64,000 nt of DNA, taken from positions 199,055 to 263,054 of the forward strand of contig JACPUC010000006.1 in NCBI GenBank assembly GCA_016192455.1, in the 5' to 3' direction. Both the position numbers and the translations under genes were made by a program. The DNA is from Candidatus Tectimicrobiota bacterium. GTDB lineage: Bacteria > JACPUC01. Below, one piece after another: positions 36,256 through 45,374 of the stretch (position 1 is the first letter of the stretch; each line of letters opens with the position of its first letter). The notes below the pieces were generated by a model. The model was not told where the DNA came from, made no database searches, and saw nothing but the letters and a program-made list of their open reading frames with translations.

Positions 36256-36320
36256 TCAACGTTGACAACGTTGACGGGCGGTTTCGAGCCAGGGCGTCAA
36301 GGAAAAAGTTCCAACTTTTT
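36256..36320. promoter_or_regulatory. Tandem palindromes and an A/T inverted repeat
   Basis: CAACGTTGA occurs twice back to back (36257-36265 and 36266-36274); TCAACGTTGA is itself a palindrome. About 30 bp on, AAAAAGTT-CC-AACTTTTT (36303-36320) is a perfect inverted repeat. These lie 200-270 bp upstream of the metallophosphoesterase gene and look like protein-binding sites. A possible -10 (TACTAT, 36372-36377) follows but lacks a well-spaced -35. Confidence 0.4.
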
Positions 36321-36522
36321 CGTACTCAAGAGAAAATTCTCCCTCTTGCTGGACCAGGCCCTTCGACCCCATACTATAGGGAAAGAGACTCCCAAGGGGC
36401 AGGTGCGCCCTGCCGCCCGCCATACTCCCCGAACCCGAAACCCTTAGTCGACGGGGGGCGCGTCGGCAAGGATCCGGTGCTGTCCTCGCCTTTACTCTTC
36501 CTACGAGGTGAATTCTAAGAAC

Positions 36523-37782
36523 ATGTCGACGTGGACACCATTGTATGTCATGTTCTTTACCTTCATGGTAGCGATGTTCTTCGTGCAATTCCTGCTCTGC
36601 TGGCGGAGCGTGCGGGCGGTGCTCCGCCTGCGGTTGCGACGCCGTTGGTCGCGGCTGCTCAGCGGCGGAATTTGCGCCTTTTTTGCAGGGATGGCGGCTC
36701 CCAGCGGGCTGCAGGCGGTCGGCGTCTCCGTCTTCACGCTGCTGCCCGCCTCGATCAGCGAGCCGTACCGCACGCTCTTCCTTGTTTGGATGGTCAGCTC
36801 CTCGCTGTCGTTCCTGATCCTTGTCACCTCCGATACCCTGGGCTGGGTGGCGCGCCACGCGCGGGCCTGGCTTCGCCCTCGGGGCCGCCTCCGCGCCGCG
36901 GCGCCGTCGCGGGCGCCGGTCGCGGTGAACCCGTCGCGTCGCCAGTTCCTCCAGGTGATGAGCTTCGGCGCGGTGGCCCTGCCGATTGGATTGACGACGT
37001 ATGGAGCGGTATGGGGCCGCTCCCGCCTCGAGGTCGTGCGCCGGGACATCGTCATTGACAAGTTGCCGGCAGCGTTGGACGGCCTTACCATCGGCCAGAT
37101 GAGCGACATCCACGCGGGCACCTTCATGTCCTGGCGGGAGATCAACGACTATGCCGTGGTCCTGCAAGAGATGAAGCCCGATCTCATTACGCTCACCGGC
37201 GACTTCGTGACCCGCAAGCAGTACCAGCTCACGACCTGCCTCGATGCCTTGCAGGTGCTGCAAGCGCCGCTCGGCATCTTCGCCTGCCTGGGCAACCATG
37301 AGTTCTGGGCCGGCATCGACCAGCGCATGGCCGGCGAGTTTGCGCAGGGCGGGGTGCGCCTGCTCGTCAACGAGTCGGTGCATGTGGAGCGCAACGGCGC
37401 CCGTCTGGCGGTGCTGGGGATCGCCGACGCCTGGACGGGGCGGATCGATTGGCAGAGCACCCTGACGGCGGTGGCGCCGGAAACGCCGAAGCTGCTCCTG
37501 GCTCACATCCCCGACGTCTTCCCGACCGCTGGACGCTATGGCATTGATCTGACGCTCTCCGGACACTATCATGGAGGGCAGTTGAAGCTGCCGAGCGGAC
37601 GCGTTGGCCTGACGCCGGCCATGCTCGTCAGCAAGTACATCGCCGGGCACTACCGGCTCGATGGAGCGCGGCGCGGGCCTCAGCTCTACGTCAACCGCGG
37701 TCTGGGGACAACCGGCGTGCCGGTGCGCCTCAACGCCAGGCCGGAGATTACGCTCCTGACCCTGCGGGCACGGCCTGCGTGA
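36523..37782 (+). CDS. Membrane-bound metallophosphoesterase
   Basis: A 419-residue protein with three or four N-terminal membrane helices (about residues 5-25, 45-70, 75-110, and a Tat-like or anchor segment near 145-165 preceded by SRRQF). The C-terminal part is a calcineurin-like phosphoesterase with the metal ligands in order: MSDIHAGTF, LTGDFVTR, CLGNHEFWAG, LLLAHIPDVF and LSGHYHGGQL. The topology and motifs resemble YkuE/YaeI-type enzymes, some of which hydrolyse lipid-linked phosphates. ATG 36523 is used; GTG 36508 is an in-frame alternative. No neighbour fixes the substrate. A ~600 bp spacer upstream with several palindromes suggests separate control. Confidence 0.85.
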   Translation: MSTWTPLYVMFFTFMVAMFFVQFLLCWRSVRAVLRLRLRRRWSRLLSGGICAFFAGMAAPSGLQAVGVSVFTLLPASISEPYRTLFLVWMVSSSLSFLILVTSDTLGWVARHARAWLRPRGRLRAAAPSRAPVAVNPSRRQFLQVMSFGAVALPIGLTTYGAVWGRSRLEVVRRDIVIDKLPAALDGLTIGQMSDIHAGTFMSWREINDYAVVLQEMKPDLITLTGDFVTRKQYQLTTCLDALQVLQAPLGIFACLGNHEFWAGIDQRMAGEFAQGGVRLLVNESVHVERNGARLAVLGIADAWTGRIDWQSTLTAVAPETPKLLLAHIPDVFPTAGRYGIDLTLSGHYHGGQLKLPSGRVGLTPAMLVSKYIAGHYRLDGARRGPQLYVNRGLGTTGVPVRLNARPEITLLTLRARPA

Positions 37783-38335
37783 GCCACAAGGCACCGCCGC
37801 GAGACGGCTGCCTGGTTGAGCGACGACGCACCGAGCTGGCGGGCCCGGCTGCAGGCGTTGGACCTGCCCGCGCTCGGTGGGCCGCCGCGCGGGCCGCGCC
37901 GATCCCGTCGCTAGGCTCTGGCGCGAGCACCCTCGACGTTCCTCCAGTAGGCGTCACCCCACCTCTCTCCCACCGCCTCTTCCCTAAGTCGGAGTCACCC
38001 TGCGATGCCCGGCGAGGGGTGGTGCTGCCTGCCGGAGGAGCGCGCCCGTGCCAGCGGGGTAGGTGCGCCGCCGCGGACCAGCAGGCAGGGAGGAAGAGAA
38101 AGCGGAGAGCGCCAGGCCGAGGGGTCGGCGCGGGTTGCCGCGCCTCTGCCGATCAAGCGCCGGAGGCTGCGGCGCGCGGGCCGGCCGGTTGCTGCCGCTG
38201 AGCCAGGCCCGGCACTGAAGGGTGGCAGTGCGCCCGAGGGTCGCGGCTTCCTGGCGCCGCGCCTGGCGGCGCGACCTCCACGCCGCCGCGCAGGCCGATC
38301 CGCGGACGTGGCGAACCAAGAAGACAGCGCATCGC
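37783..38335. other. Gene-free stretch before the ABC exporter operon
   Basis: The exporter's frame stays open through the last 114 bp, but the encoded residues are Arg/Ala-rich and unlike an ABC exporter N-terminus. I see no convincing separate gene, promoter hexamer pair or known RNA motif here. Confidence 0.4.
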
Positions 38336-40240
38336 ATGCTCGACAAGAACCTGACCTCACTCAAACCCTATCTCCTGCGCTACCGCTGGCGCTTGCTCGC
38401 GGGTATCCTGGCGCTGCTCTTCACGGACGCCTGCGGGCTCGTCGTGCCGTGGGTCTTGAAGCTCGCCATCGACGGCATTTCCAGCCCCAGGAACTCCGCT
38501 TCCTTGCTCCACTATGCCGGGCTCCTCATGCTGGCGGTGCTGGTGCAGGCAGTCTTCCGCGTCGGCTGGCGCAACGGCATCTTCGGCTTCTCGCGCCGCG
38601 TCGAGGCTGATCTGCGCTGCGACTTCTTCCAGCACCTGCAGCGTCTCTCACCGTCGTTCTACGACCGCGCGCAGACCGGCGATCTCATGTCGCGCGCCAC
38701 CAACGATCTCAGTGCTGTCCGGGAGCTCCTCGGCATGGGGGCGATGGGCATTGTCGACGGCGTGCTCGTGGTGGCGGCGTCGGTCTCCATCATGCTTGTC
38801 ATCGATCCGCGGCTGACGCTCCTCACCATGTTGCCGCTCCCCGTCATCACGCTGGCGGTGCTGCGGCTTGGCAAGCTCGTCCACGAGCGCTCCAGGGAAA
38901 CGCAGGAGCAAGCCGCGGCGCTCAGCGCCATGGTGCAGGAGAGCTTCGCCGGCATCCGCGTCGTCAAAGCCTACGTCCAGGAGGAGGCGGAGTACCGCGA
39001 GTTTGCCAGGCTCTCCCGGGAGTATTTCGAGAAGAACATGGCCCTGGTGCGGGTGCGCGCCATCTTCCTGCCGTGCATCGCCCTGATGTCCGCCGTGGGC
39101 GTCGCCCTGACCCTTGGCTACGGCGGCTGGCGCGTCATCGCCGGCGGCATGAGCCTCGGTTCCTTTGTCGCCTTCCTGGGCTACCTGGCGATGCTGACTT
39201 GGCCGCTCATGGCCCTCGGCTTCGTGGTCAACCTCTACCAGCGCGGCATGGCCTCCCTGGCGCGGATCAATGAGATTCTGGCCGTCGAACCGGAGGTGCG
39301 CGACGCCCCGGATGCCCTCGGGGACTTCACGGTGGACGGCGCCATCGAGTTCCGCAACCTCACCTTCCGCTACTCCCGAGGGGCTGCGGGCCCGGCGGCG
39401 ACCGCCACGGGCGAGGCCGGCGCGCCCGTCCTCCGGAACGTCACCCTGCGCATCCCCGCCGGCGGGGTGGTAGCCCTGGTCGGGGCAACGGGGAGCGGCA
39501 AGAGCACGCTCGTCAACCTCGTGCCGCGACTCTACGATCCGCCGCCGGGCACGGTGTTCATCGACGGCGTCGAGGTGCGGCGCATCCCGTTGACGCGCCT
39601 GCGCAGCGCCATCGGCTACGTCTCCCAGGAGCCCTACCTCTTCAGTGACACCCTGGCCGCCAACATCCTCTTCTCCGCCCCGGCGAGGAACGGCGTGGAG
39701 CCGCGCGAAGAGGCCGAGGTGGCGCAGTTGAGTCGGGAGATCTGCGCCCTTCCGCAGGGCTTCGAGACGCTCATCGGCGAGCGCGGCGTGAACCTCTCCG
39801 GAGGGCAGAAGCAGCGCGTGGCGCTGGCCCGGGCCCTGGCGCGGCGGCCGCGCATTCTCATCCTGGACGACGCCTTCTCGAGCGTCGATACGGAGACCGA
39901 AGAGAAGATCCTGCGGGGGCTGCGCGCCAAGCTGCGCGGCTGCACCTGTCTCCTCGTCTCGCATCGCGTCACGACGCTGCAGGAGGCGGACCGCATCGTC
40001 GTCCTGGAGGAGGGGCGGATCATCGAGGAGGGGACGAACCGCGAGCTGCTCGCCAGGCGGGGAGCTTACTGGAGGCTCTACCAGAAGCAGCTTTTGGCGC
40101 AAGGCCTGGAAGATCGTCTGCGGCAGGCGCCGTTCCAGGCGGCTGTGGATGCCGTTCCACATTCCTCCCCGTACCGCGCCGCGCCGCCGCAAGAACGCCT
40201 CGGAACACGCCCCTCGCAGCGGCAGGAGAGCGCCCCATGA
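38336..40240 (+). CDS. ABC exporter half-transporter with degenerate Walker B
   Basis: A 634-residue half of a heterodimeric ABC exporter (type IV, MsbA/LmrA-like fold). Six transmembrane helices fill residues about 15-310; the nucleotide-binding domain follows, with Walker A GATGSGKST, Q-loop YVSQEPYLF, signature LSGGQKQRVALARALA, Walker B ILILDDAFSSVD and switch His in VSHRVTT. The catalytic glutamate after Walker B is replaced by aspartate (LDD, not LDE), a mark of the degenerate ATP site in heterodimers such as TM287/288 or BmrCD. ATG 38336 (LDKNLTSLKPYLLRYRW) is chosen. The stop overlaps the partner's ATG. Likely substrates are lipids, drugs or peptides; none is assignable. Confidence 0.92.
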   Translation: MLDKNLTSLKPYLLRYRWRLLAGILALLFTDACGLVVPWVLKLAIDGISSPRNSASLLHYAGLLMLAVLVQAVFRVGWRNGIFGFSRRVEADLRCDFFQHLQRLSPSFYDRAQTGDLMSRATNDLSAVRELLGMGAMGIVDGVLVVAASVSIMLVIDPRLTLLTMLPLPVITLAVLRLGKLVHERSRETQEQAAALSAMVQESFAGIRVVKAYVQEEAEYREFARLSREYFEKNMALVRVRAIFLPCIALMSAVGVALTLGYGGWRVIAGGMSLGSFVAFLGYLAMLTWPLMALGFVVNLYQRGMASLARINEILAVEPEVRDAPDALGDFTVDGAIEFRNLTFRYSRGAAGPAATATGEAGAPVLRNVTLRIPAGGVVALVGATGSGKSTLVNLVPRLYDPPPGTVFIDGVEVRRIPLTRLRSAIGYVSQEPYLFSDTLAANILFSAPARNGVEPREEAEVAQLSREICALPQGFETLIGERGVNLSGGQKQRVALARALARRPRILILDDAFSSVDTETEEKILRGLRAKLRGCTCLLVSHRVTTLQEADRIVVLEEGRIIEEGTNRELLARRGAYWRLYQKQLLAQGLEDRLRQAPFQAAVDAVPHSSPYRAAPPQERLGTRPSQRQESAP

Positions 40241-42075
40241 TCCATGGCCTCGGGCCTGACAGCGCCATCCACGAGGATGAAGCGCTCGGCAAGGCGTACG
40301 ACGCCCGCCTCATGCGCCGCCTCATGGGCTACCTGCGCCCCTACCGCGGCCTCGTCGTGCTGACGAGCCTGCTCCTCCTGGCCATCTCGCTGCTGCAGCT
40401 CGTCGGCCCCTACCTCACGAAGGTGGCCATCGACACCTACATCGTCTCGCAGGACTACGCCGGGGTGCGGAACATGGCCCTCCTCTACCTCGGCATCTGG
40501 TGCCTCCTGGCGGTCCTTCAGTACTTCCAGACCTACCTCATGCACCGCATGGGGCAACACGTCATCTACGACCTGCGGACGCAGGTCTTCCAGCACCTGC
40601 AGGGCCAGTCGCTGCGCTTCTTCGATCGCAACCCCGTCGGCCGCCTGATGACCCGCGTCGTCAATGACGTGGAGGTGCTCGATGAGATGTTCACCACAGG
40701 CGTGGTGACGTTCCTGGGCGACTGCTTCATCCTGGCCGGCATCACCGTCGCCATGATCTGGCTCGACTGGAAGCTGGCGTTGCTGACCCTCGCGCTGGTG
40801 CCGCTCCTCGTGCTCGTCAGCTCCATCTACCGCCGCAAGGCGCGCGAGGCCTACCGCCGCACCCGCCTCGCCCTGGCCCGGCTGAACGCTTACCTGCATG
40901 AGAACCTGGCGGGGATGCGCACCGTGCAAGCCTTCGTGCGCGAGCGCCGCAACCTGAAGACCTTCCACGGCATCAACCTGACCTACCGCGACCTCATGCT
41001 GCGGTCCATCTTCTACAATTCGCTCTTCTTCCCTGCCGTGGAGATTATTGGAGCGCTGGCAACCGCCCTGGTCATCTGGTATGGTGGAGGGAGGGTGGTC
41101 CAGGGGCTGGTCGAACTTGGCGTTCTGGTGGCGTTCCTGCAGTACCTCGAGCGCTTCTTCCGCCCCATCCGCGATCTGGCGGAGAAGTACAATATCATGC
41201 AGTCGGCCATGGCCTCCTCGGAGCGCCTCTTCAAGATTCTCGACACGCAGCCGGACCTCGAGAGCCCGGCGCACCCGGTCGCCGTCAGTCAGTGCCGCGG
41301 CGCGGTGCGTTTCGACCGGGTGTGGTTCGCCTACCGCAGCGGCGAGTGGGTGCTGCAAGACTTCACCCTGGAGATCGAGCCGGGTGAGCGCATCGCCCTC
41401 GTGGGGCCGACGGGGGCCGGCAAGTCGACCCTGACGAACCTCCTCTGCCGCTTCTACGACCCGCAGCGCGGGCGCGTCCTCATCGACGGCGTAGATGTGC
41501 GGGATTACGACCTGAAGGACCTGCGCCGGCGCATCGGTCTCGTCATCCAGGATGTCTTCCTCTTCTCCGGCGACGTGGAGGCGAATATCCGCCTGGGCGA
41601 CACGCGCATCGGTCTCGAGCGGGTACGGCAGGCGGCGCGGCGGGTCAACGCCCATCGTTTCATCGAGCAGCTTCCGCGCGGTTACCAGGAGCCGGTGGCG
41701 GAACGGGGCGCCACGTTCTCCGCGGGACAGCGGCAGCTCATCAGCTTCGCCCGCGTGCTCGCCATTGATCCGCAGATCCTCATCCTCGACGAGGCGACGT
41801 CGAGTGTGGACACGGAGACAGAGCACCTCATCCAGGAGAACCTGGAAGAGCTGCTGCGCGGGCGCACCTCGATCATCGTGGCGCACCGTCTCGCCACGGT
41901 GCAGCGCGTGGATCGCATCATCGTGCTGCGGGACGGCGCCGTCGTCGAGATGGGGTCGCACGCCGAGTTGCTGCGCCGCGGCGGCCTCTACGCCACCCTC
42001 TACTGGTACCAGTTCAAGGATCGCGCGGAGGACCTCGCGGACCTGGCGCCGTCCGGCGCCCAGGGGGCCTTGTGA
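40237..42075 (+). CDS. ABC exporter half-transporter, catalytic partner
   Basis: A 612-residue second half of the heterodimer, overlapping the first by ATGA. Six transmembrane helices (residues about 30-330) precede the nucleotide-binding domain: Walker A GPTGAGKST, LVIQDVFLFSGDVEANIRLG, signature FSAGQRQLISFARVLA, Walker B ILILDEATSSVD with the catalytic Glu intact, and the AHRLATVQ switch. The signature departs from LSGGQ (FSAGQ). In the heterodimer this signature faces the partner's Walker B LDD, so both defects fall in the same ATP site while the other site is canonical. This is the expected arrangement for an asymmetric exporter. Confidence 0.93.
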   Translation: MIHGLGPDSAIHEDEALGKAYDARLMRRLMGYLRPYRGLVVLTSLLLLAISLLQLVGPYLTKVAIDTYIVSQDYAGVRNMALLYLGIWCLLAVLQYFQTYLMHRMGQHVIYDLRTQVFQHLQGQSLRFFDRNPVGRLMTRVVNDVEVLDEMFTTGVVTFLGDCFILAGITVAMIWLDWKLALLTLALVPLLVLVSSIYRRKAREAYRRTRLALARLNAYLHENLAGMRTVQAFVRERRNLKTFHGINLTYRDLMLRSIFYNSLFFPAVEIIGALATALVIWYGGGRVVQGLVELGVLVAFLQYLERFFRPIRDLAEKYNIMQSAMASSERLFKILDTQPDLESPAHPVAVSQCRGAVRFDRVWFAYRSGEWVLQDFTLEIEPGERIALVGPTGAGKSTLTNLLCRFYDPQRGRVLIDGVDVRDYDLKDLRRRIGLVIQDVFLFSGDVEANIRLGDTRIGLERVRQAARRVNAHRFIEQLPRGYQEPVAERGATFSAGQRQLISFARVLAIDPQILILDEATSSVDTETEHLIQENLEELLRGRTSIIVAHRLATVQRVDRIIVLRDGAVVEMGSHAELLRRGGLYATLYWYQFKDRAEDLADLAPSGAQGAL

Positions 42076-42134
42076 GGCCGTTCCGCGGCAACGGCGGCAG
42101 CGGCGCGGTCGGCTCCGCCGTGAGAGCAAGCAGG

Positions 42135-42770
42135 ATGACGGAGCAGGATCGGCATGCGGCGCTCTGGGACTGCATCGTCGGGCGGCGCTCGGTGCGGCGG
42201 ATGCAGGAACGGAATGTGTCGCGGGGGGATCTCGAGGCCCTCGTCGAGGCGGCGGCCTGGTCGCCCTCGCCCCATAAGGCGCAGCCGTGGCGGTTCGCCC
42301 TGGTAGACGAGCGGCGGCGCCTGCAGCGGCTGGCCGGGGAGATGGCGGCGGCCTTCCGCGCCGATCTCGAACGGGACGCCGTCGAACCCGCCACCATCGA
42401 GCGCCTCTGCGGGGAATCGGTGGAGCGCTTCGGCAGCGCCCCGGCCATGCTCGTCCCCTGCCTTACCATGGAGGAGATGCGCCGCTACCCGGATGCGCGC
42501 CGCCGCCGGGCGGAGGAGGAGATGGCGATCATGAGCGCCGGCGCGGCCCTGCAGAACCTGATGCTGCGGGCGCATGCCCTCGGCCTCGCCACTTGCTGGT
42601 ACTCGGCGCCGCTCTTCTGCCAGGAGGTCGTGAGGCGGGCGCTCGACCTCCCCGCCGGTTGGCAGCCGCTTGCCATCGTCATCGTGGGGTATGCGGCGGT
42701 GTCGCCGCCCCTGCCGCCGCGCCGGGAGTTTCAGTCGCTCCTGCGCTATGCCGAGGCGGCGAACGCCTAG
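42135..42770 (+). CDS. Nitroreductase-family protein, probable dehydro-F420 reductase
   Basis: A 211-residue FMN-dependent nitroreductase. FMN-binding features: GRRSVRRM at the N-terminus, SPSPHKAQPWRF, and SAGAALQNLMLRAHALGLATC with AIVIVGYA near the end. It is immediately followed by cofD, cofE, cofC, cofG and cofH. In FbiB the F420-0:gamma-glutamyl ligase (CofE) is fused to a nitroreductase domain that reduces dehydro-F420-0; here CofE lacks that domain and this gene sits in the operon, so it is the natural candidate for the reductase. That step is needed when phosphoenolpyruvate rather than 2-phospholactate is the precursor. ATG 42135 is chosen; GTG 42072, overlapping the ABC gene stop, is in frame too. 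Confidence 0.85.
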   Translation: MTEQDRHAALWDCIVGRRSVRRMQERNVSRGDLEALVEAAAWSPSPHKAQPWRFALVDERRRLQRLAGEMAAAFRADLERDAVEPATIERLCGESVERFGSAPAMLVPCLTMEEMRRYPDARRRRAEEEMAIMSAGAALQNLMLRAHALGLATCWYSAPLFCQEVVRRALDLPAGWQPLAIVIVGYAAVSPPLPPRREFQSLLRYAEAANA

Positions 42771-42833
42771 CGGCGCTGCCGACAGCAGCCGCCGCGGGGA
42801 GCGCGGACGTTCGCGGCGGCGGGTTGAGGCTTC

Positions 42834-43784
42834 ATGATCGTCGCACTGGCTGGAGGCGTTGGCGGCTCGAAGCTCGTCCTCGGTCTGGCGCGGGTGCTGC
42901 CGCCGGGCGACCTGACGGTGATCGTGAACACGGGCGACGACGAGGACTTCTATGGCCTGCGGGTCTGCCCCGATCTCGATACCGTCCTCTACACCCTGGG
43001 AAGTCTCGTCGATCCAGAGCAGGGGTGGGGGCTGGCCGAGGAACGTTTCGATACCCTGGAGATGCTGCAACGCTACGGCGCCGCGACCTGGTTCCGCCTC
43101 GGCAACAAGGACCTGGCGACGCATCTGTTGCGCAGCCTCTGGCTGCGGGAGGGCCTGCGGCTCACGGAGGTGACGGGCAGGTTCGCCGCCGCCCTGGGGG
43201 TGGCGACGCGCATCCTTCCCATGGCTGACGCGCCCGTCGCCACGCGCCTCATGATTGCGGCGGACGACGGGGCGGGCGAGCGCGAGCTGGCGTTCCAGGA
43301 GTACTTCGTGCAGCGGCGCTGGCGCGACCGCGTCGTCGCCGTCCGCTTTGCGGGCATTGAGCAGACCGCCATCAGCCGCGAAGCGCTCGAGGCGATTGCC
43401 GCAGCCAAGGCGATCATCTTCTGCCCCTCGAATCCGGTGGTGAGCATCGAGCCAATCCTGAGCGTCCCGGGGATGCGGCAGGCGATTCGCTCCGCGCGCT
43501 GCCCACGGGTGGCCCTCAGCCCGATCATCGGCGGCGAGGCGGTGAGCGGGCCGGCGGCGCGGCTCATGGCAGACCTCGGGAGAGAGCCGACCGCCGTGGG
43601 GGTGGCGAGGCTCTATGCGGACGTTCTGAGCCACTTCATCCTCGACACGCGGGATGCCGCCCAGCGCCCCGCGGTGGAGAAGCTGGGGCTTCAGGCGGGC
43701 GTCCTCAACACCCTGATGAGCAGCCAGGAGGAGAAGGAAACCCTGGCGCGCGCTCTCCTGAGGCGGATCGGCGTCGAGAGGTAG
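42834..43784 (+). CDS. cofD: 2-phospho-L-lactate (or enolpyruvyl) transferase CofD
   Basis: A 316-residue enzyme that moves the phospholactyl or phosphoenolpyruvyl group from its guanosine-diphosphate carrier to FO, giving F420-0 or dehydro-F420-0. The N-terminus (VALAGGVGGSKLVLGLARVL) is the family signature; NTGDDEDFYGLRVCPDLDTV and the W-rich block LVDPEQGWGLAEE follow, and ILSVPGMRQAI with SPIIGGEAVSGPA in the C-terminal half completes the fold. ATG 42834 lies after GAGG. It is separated from cofE by only 5 bp. F420 is a deazaflavin redox cofactor found in methanogens, Actinobacteria and several uncultured phyla. Confidence 0.96.
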   Translation: MIVALAGGVGGSKLVLGLARVLPPGDLTVIVNTGDDEDFYGLRVCPDLDTVLYTLGSLVDPEQGWGLAEERFDTLEMLQRYGAATWFRLGNKDLATHLLRSLWLREGLRLTEVTGRFAAALGVATRILPMADAPVATRLMIAADDGAGERELAFQEYFVQRRWRDRVVAVRFAGIEQTAISREALEAIAAAKAIIFCPSNPVVSIEPILSVPGMRQAIRSARCPRVALSPIIGGEAVSGPAARLMADLGREPTAVGVARLYADVLSHFILDTRDAAQRPAVEKLGLQAGVLNTLMSSQEEKETLARALLRRIGVER

Positions 43785-43789
43785 CAGGC

Positions 43790-44572
43790 GTGGCGGAGGC
43801 GAGCGGCTCCCTGCGGATCATCCCCGTGCGCGGCATTCCCCTGGTGCGGGAGGGGGACGACCTTGCCCCGCTCATCCTGGCGGCCCTCGAGCGGCAGGGC
43901 ACGCCGCTCAGCAACGGCGCCGTGCTGGTGGTGGCGCAGAAGATCGTCAGCAAGGCCGAGGGGCGGCGCGTGGCGCTGACGGCGGTGACGCCCGGGGCGC
44001 GCGCGCTGACCCTGGCGGCGGAGACGCACAAGGACTCGCGCTTCGTGCAGGTGGTCCTCGACGAGTCGAGCGAGGTCGTCAGGACGGGGCACGACGTCCT
44101 CATCGTGGAAAGCCGGCAGGGATTCATCTGCGCCAACGCCGGCGTGGATCACACCAACGCCGGGGCCAGCGAGGAGGACCTCACCCTCCTGCCGCGCGAT
44201 GCCGACGCCTCGGCGGCGGCGCTGCGGGCGCGCCTGCGAGAGCTGCGCGGCGTCGAGGCGGCGGTTATCATCAGCGACACCCATGGGCGGGCGTTTCGTC
44301 TCGGCGCCGTCGGGGTGGCGATCGGGGTGGCGGGGATGGCTGCGTTGCGCGACCTGCGGGGTCAGAAGGACCTCTTCGGGCACACGTTCCGGGTCACCAC
44401 CGTTGCCGTCGCCGACGAGCTGGCGTCGGCCGCCACTCTTGTCATGGGGGAGGCGGCGGAGGGGGTGCCTGCGGCGCTCATCGAGGGGCTCGCGGTCGCC
44501 GGCGATGCGTCCGGGCAGGAGAGCGGGGCCCGAGCCCTCCTGCGCCCGCGTGAGCTGGACCTCTTTCGATGA
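43790..44572 (+). CDS. cofE: Coenzyme F420-0:L-glutamate ligase CofE
   Basis: A 260-residue GTP-dependent ligase that adds gamma-linked glutamates to F420-0. Family blocks: IIPVRGIPLVREGDDLAPLI, VVAQKIVSKAEGR, FICANAGVDHTNAG, and the hallmark ISDTHGRAFRLGAVGVAIGV. It ends soon after MGEAAEGVPAALIEGL, the normal end of stand-alone CofE, so it lacks the nitroreductase domain seen in actinobacterial FbiB. That activity is probably supplied by the gene at 42135. The start is GTG 43790, 5 bp after cofD. A 148 bp GC-rich gap, with nothing recognisable, separates it from cofC. Confidence 0.95.
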   Translation: MAEASGSLRIIPVRGIPLVREGDDLAPLILAALERQGTPLSNGAVLVVAQKIVSKAEGRRVALTAVTPGARALTLAAETHKDSRFVQVVLDESSEVVRTGHDVLIVESRQGFICANAGVDHTNAGASEEDLTLLPRDADASAAALRARLRELRGVEAAVIISDTHGRAFRLGAVGVAIGVAGMAALRDLRGQKDLFGHTFRVTTVAVADELASAATLVMGEAAEGVPAALIEGLAVAGDASGQESGARALLRPRELDLFR

Positions 44573-44720
44573 GCGGCGGCACGCGCGCCGGGGCGTCGGC
44601 CGCGCGGGGTAGCTGTCGGCCGGGGAGTTCCTTGCGCGGCGCAGGTCGGGGGCCGAGTGCCGCGCGGCGGCCGCGGCGGTTGCCGCGCGACCTGCCGCAC
44701 AACTGGAGGGCTGGAGCCGC

Positions 44721-45374
44721 ATGAGCGTTGCTCTGCTCGGCTTGCCACAGACGGAGCCAGGGTGCCTTGTCCCGACCTGGGGGGTCCTTCCCGTGGGCGC
44801 CCTGCGGTCGGGAAAGAGCCGGCTGGCGTCGGTGCTGTCGCCGGCGGAGCGCGAGACGTTCATCCTGGAGACTCTGGAGCGCACCCTCGGGCTCCTCGGG
44901 ACGGCGCCGTCGCTCGAAGCAGTCGTCGTCGTCAGCCCCGACGAGGCGGTGCGGGCGCTGGCGGCACGTCGGGGCGCGGCCGTCCTGCGGGATGTGCGCG
45001 AGGACTTGAACGCGGCGCTCGAGGAGGCCACGCTGTGGGCCCAGGCGGAGGACGCCGAGCGCCTCCTGATCCTGGCCGCTGATCTGCCGTTGCTGGGGAG
45101 CGGCGACCTCGAGGCGCTGCTCGGCCTAGAGAGCGGGCCGAGTGTCTGCATCGCTCCGTGCAAGGATGAGAGCGGCACGAATGCGCTGGCCGTGCGACCG
45201 CCGGGCCTGCTGCGCTATCGGTTTGGGCCGCAGAGCTTTGCGGCGCACTGTCGCGCCGCCCACGCGGCGGGCGCCCATCTGCGCGTCGTGCGGTCGCGGT
45301 CGCTCAGCTTCGACATCGATACGCCGCGTGACTATTCCCTCCTGCGCCAGTGGCGTGAGAAAGCAGTGCGGTGA
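44721..45374 (+). CDS. cofC: Phospholactate/phosphoenolpyruvate guanylyltransferase (CofC/FbiD)
   Basis: A 217-residue nucleotidyltransferase that activates 2-phospholactate or phosphoenolpyruvate with GTP for CofD. The N-terminal nucleotide loop is VLPVGALRSGKSRLASVLSP, then RETFILETLERTL, the metal-binding ILAADLPLLGSGDLEALL, and the C-terminal SLSFDIDTPRDYSLL (the DIDTPxD motif). The length suits CofC. With a dedicated nitroreductase in the operon, the phosphoenolpyruvate route seems likelier; that is inference. ATG 44721 is the chosen start. The stop overlaps the GTG start of cofG. Confidence 0.92.
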   Translation: MSVALLGLPQTEPGCLVPTWGVLPVGALRSGKSRLASVLSPAERETFILETLERTLGLLGTAPSLEAVVVVSPDEAVRALAARRGAAVLRDVREDLNAALEEATLWAQAEDAERLLILAADLPLLGSGDLEALLGLESGPSVCIAPCKDESGTNALAVRPPGLLRYRFGPQSFAAHCRAAHAAGAHLRVVRSRSLSFDIDTPRDYSLLRQWREKAVR

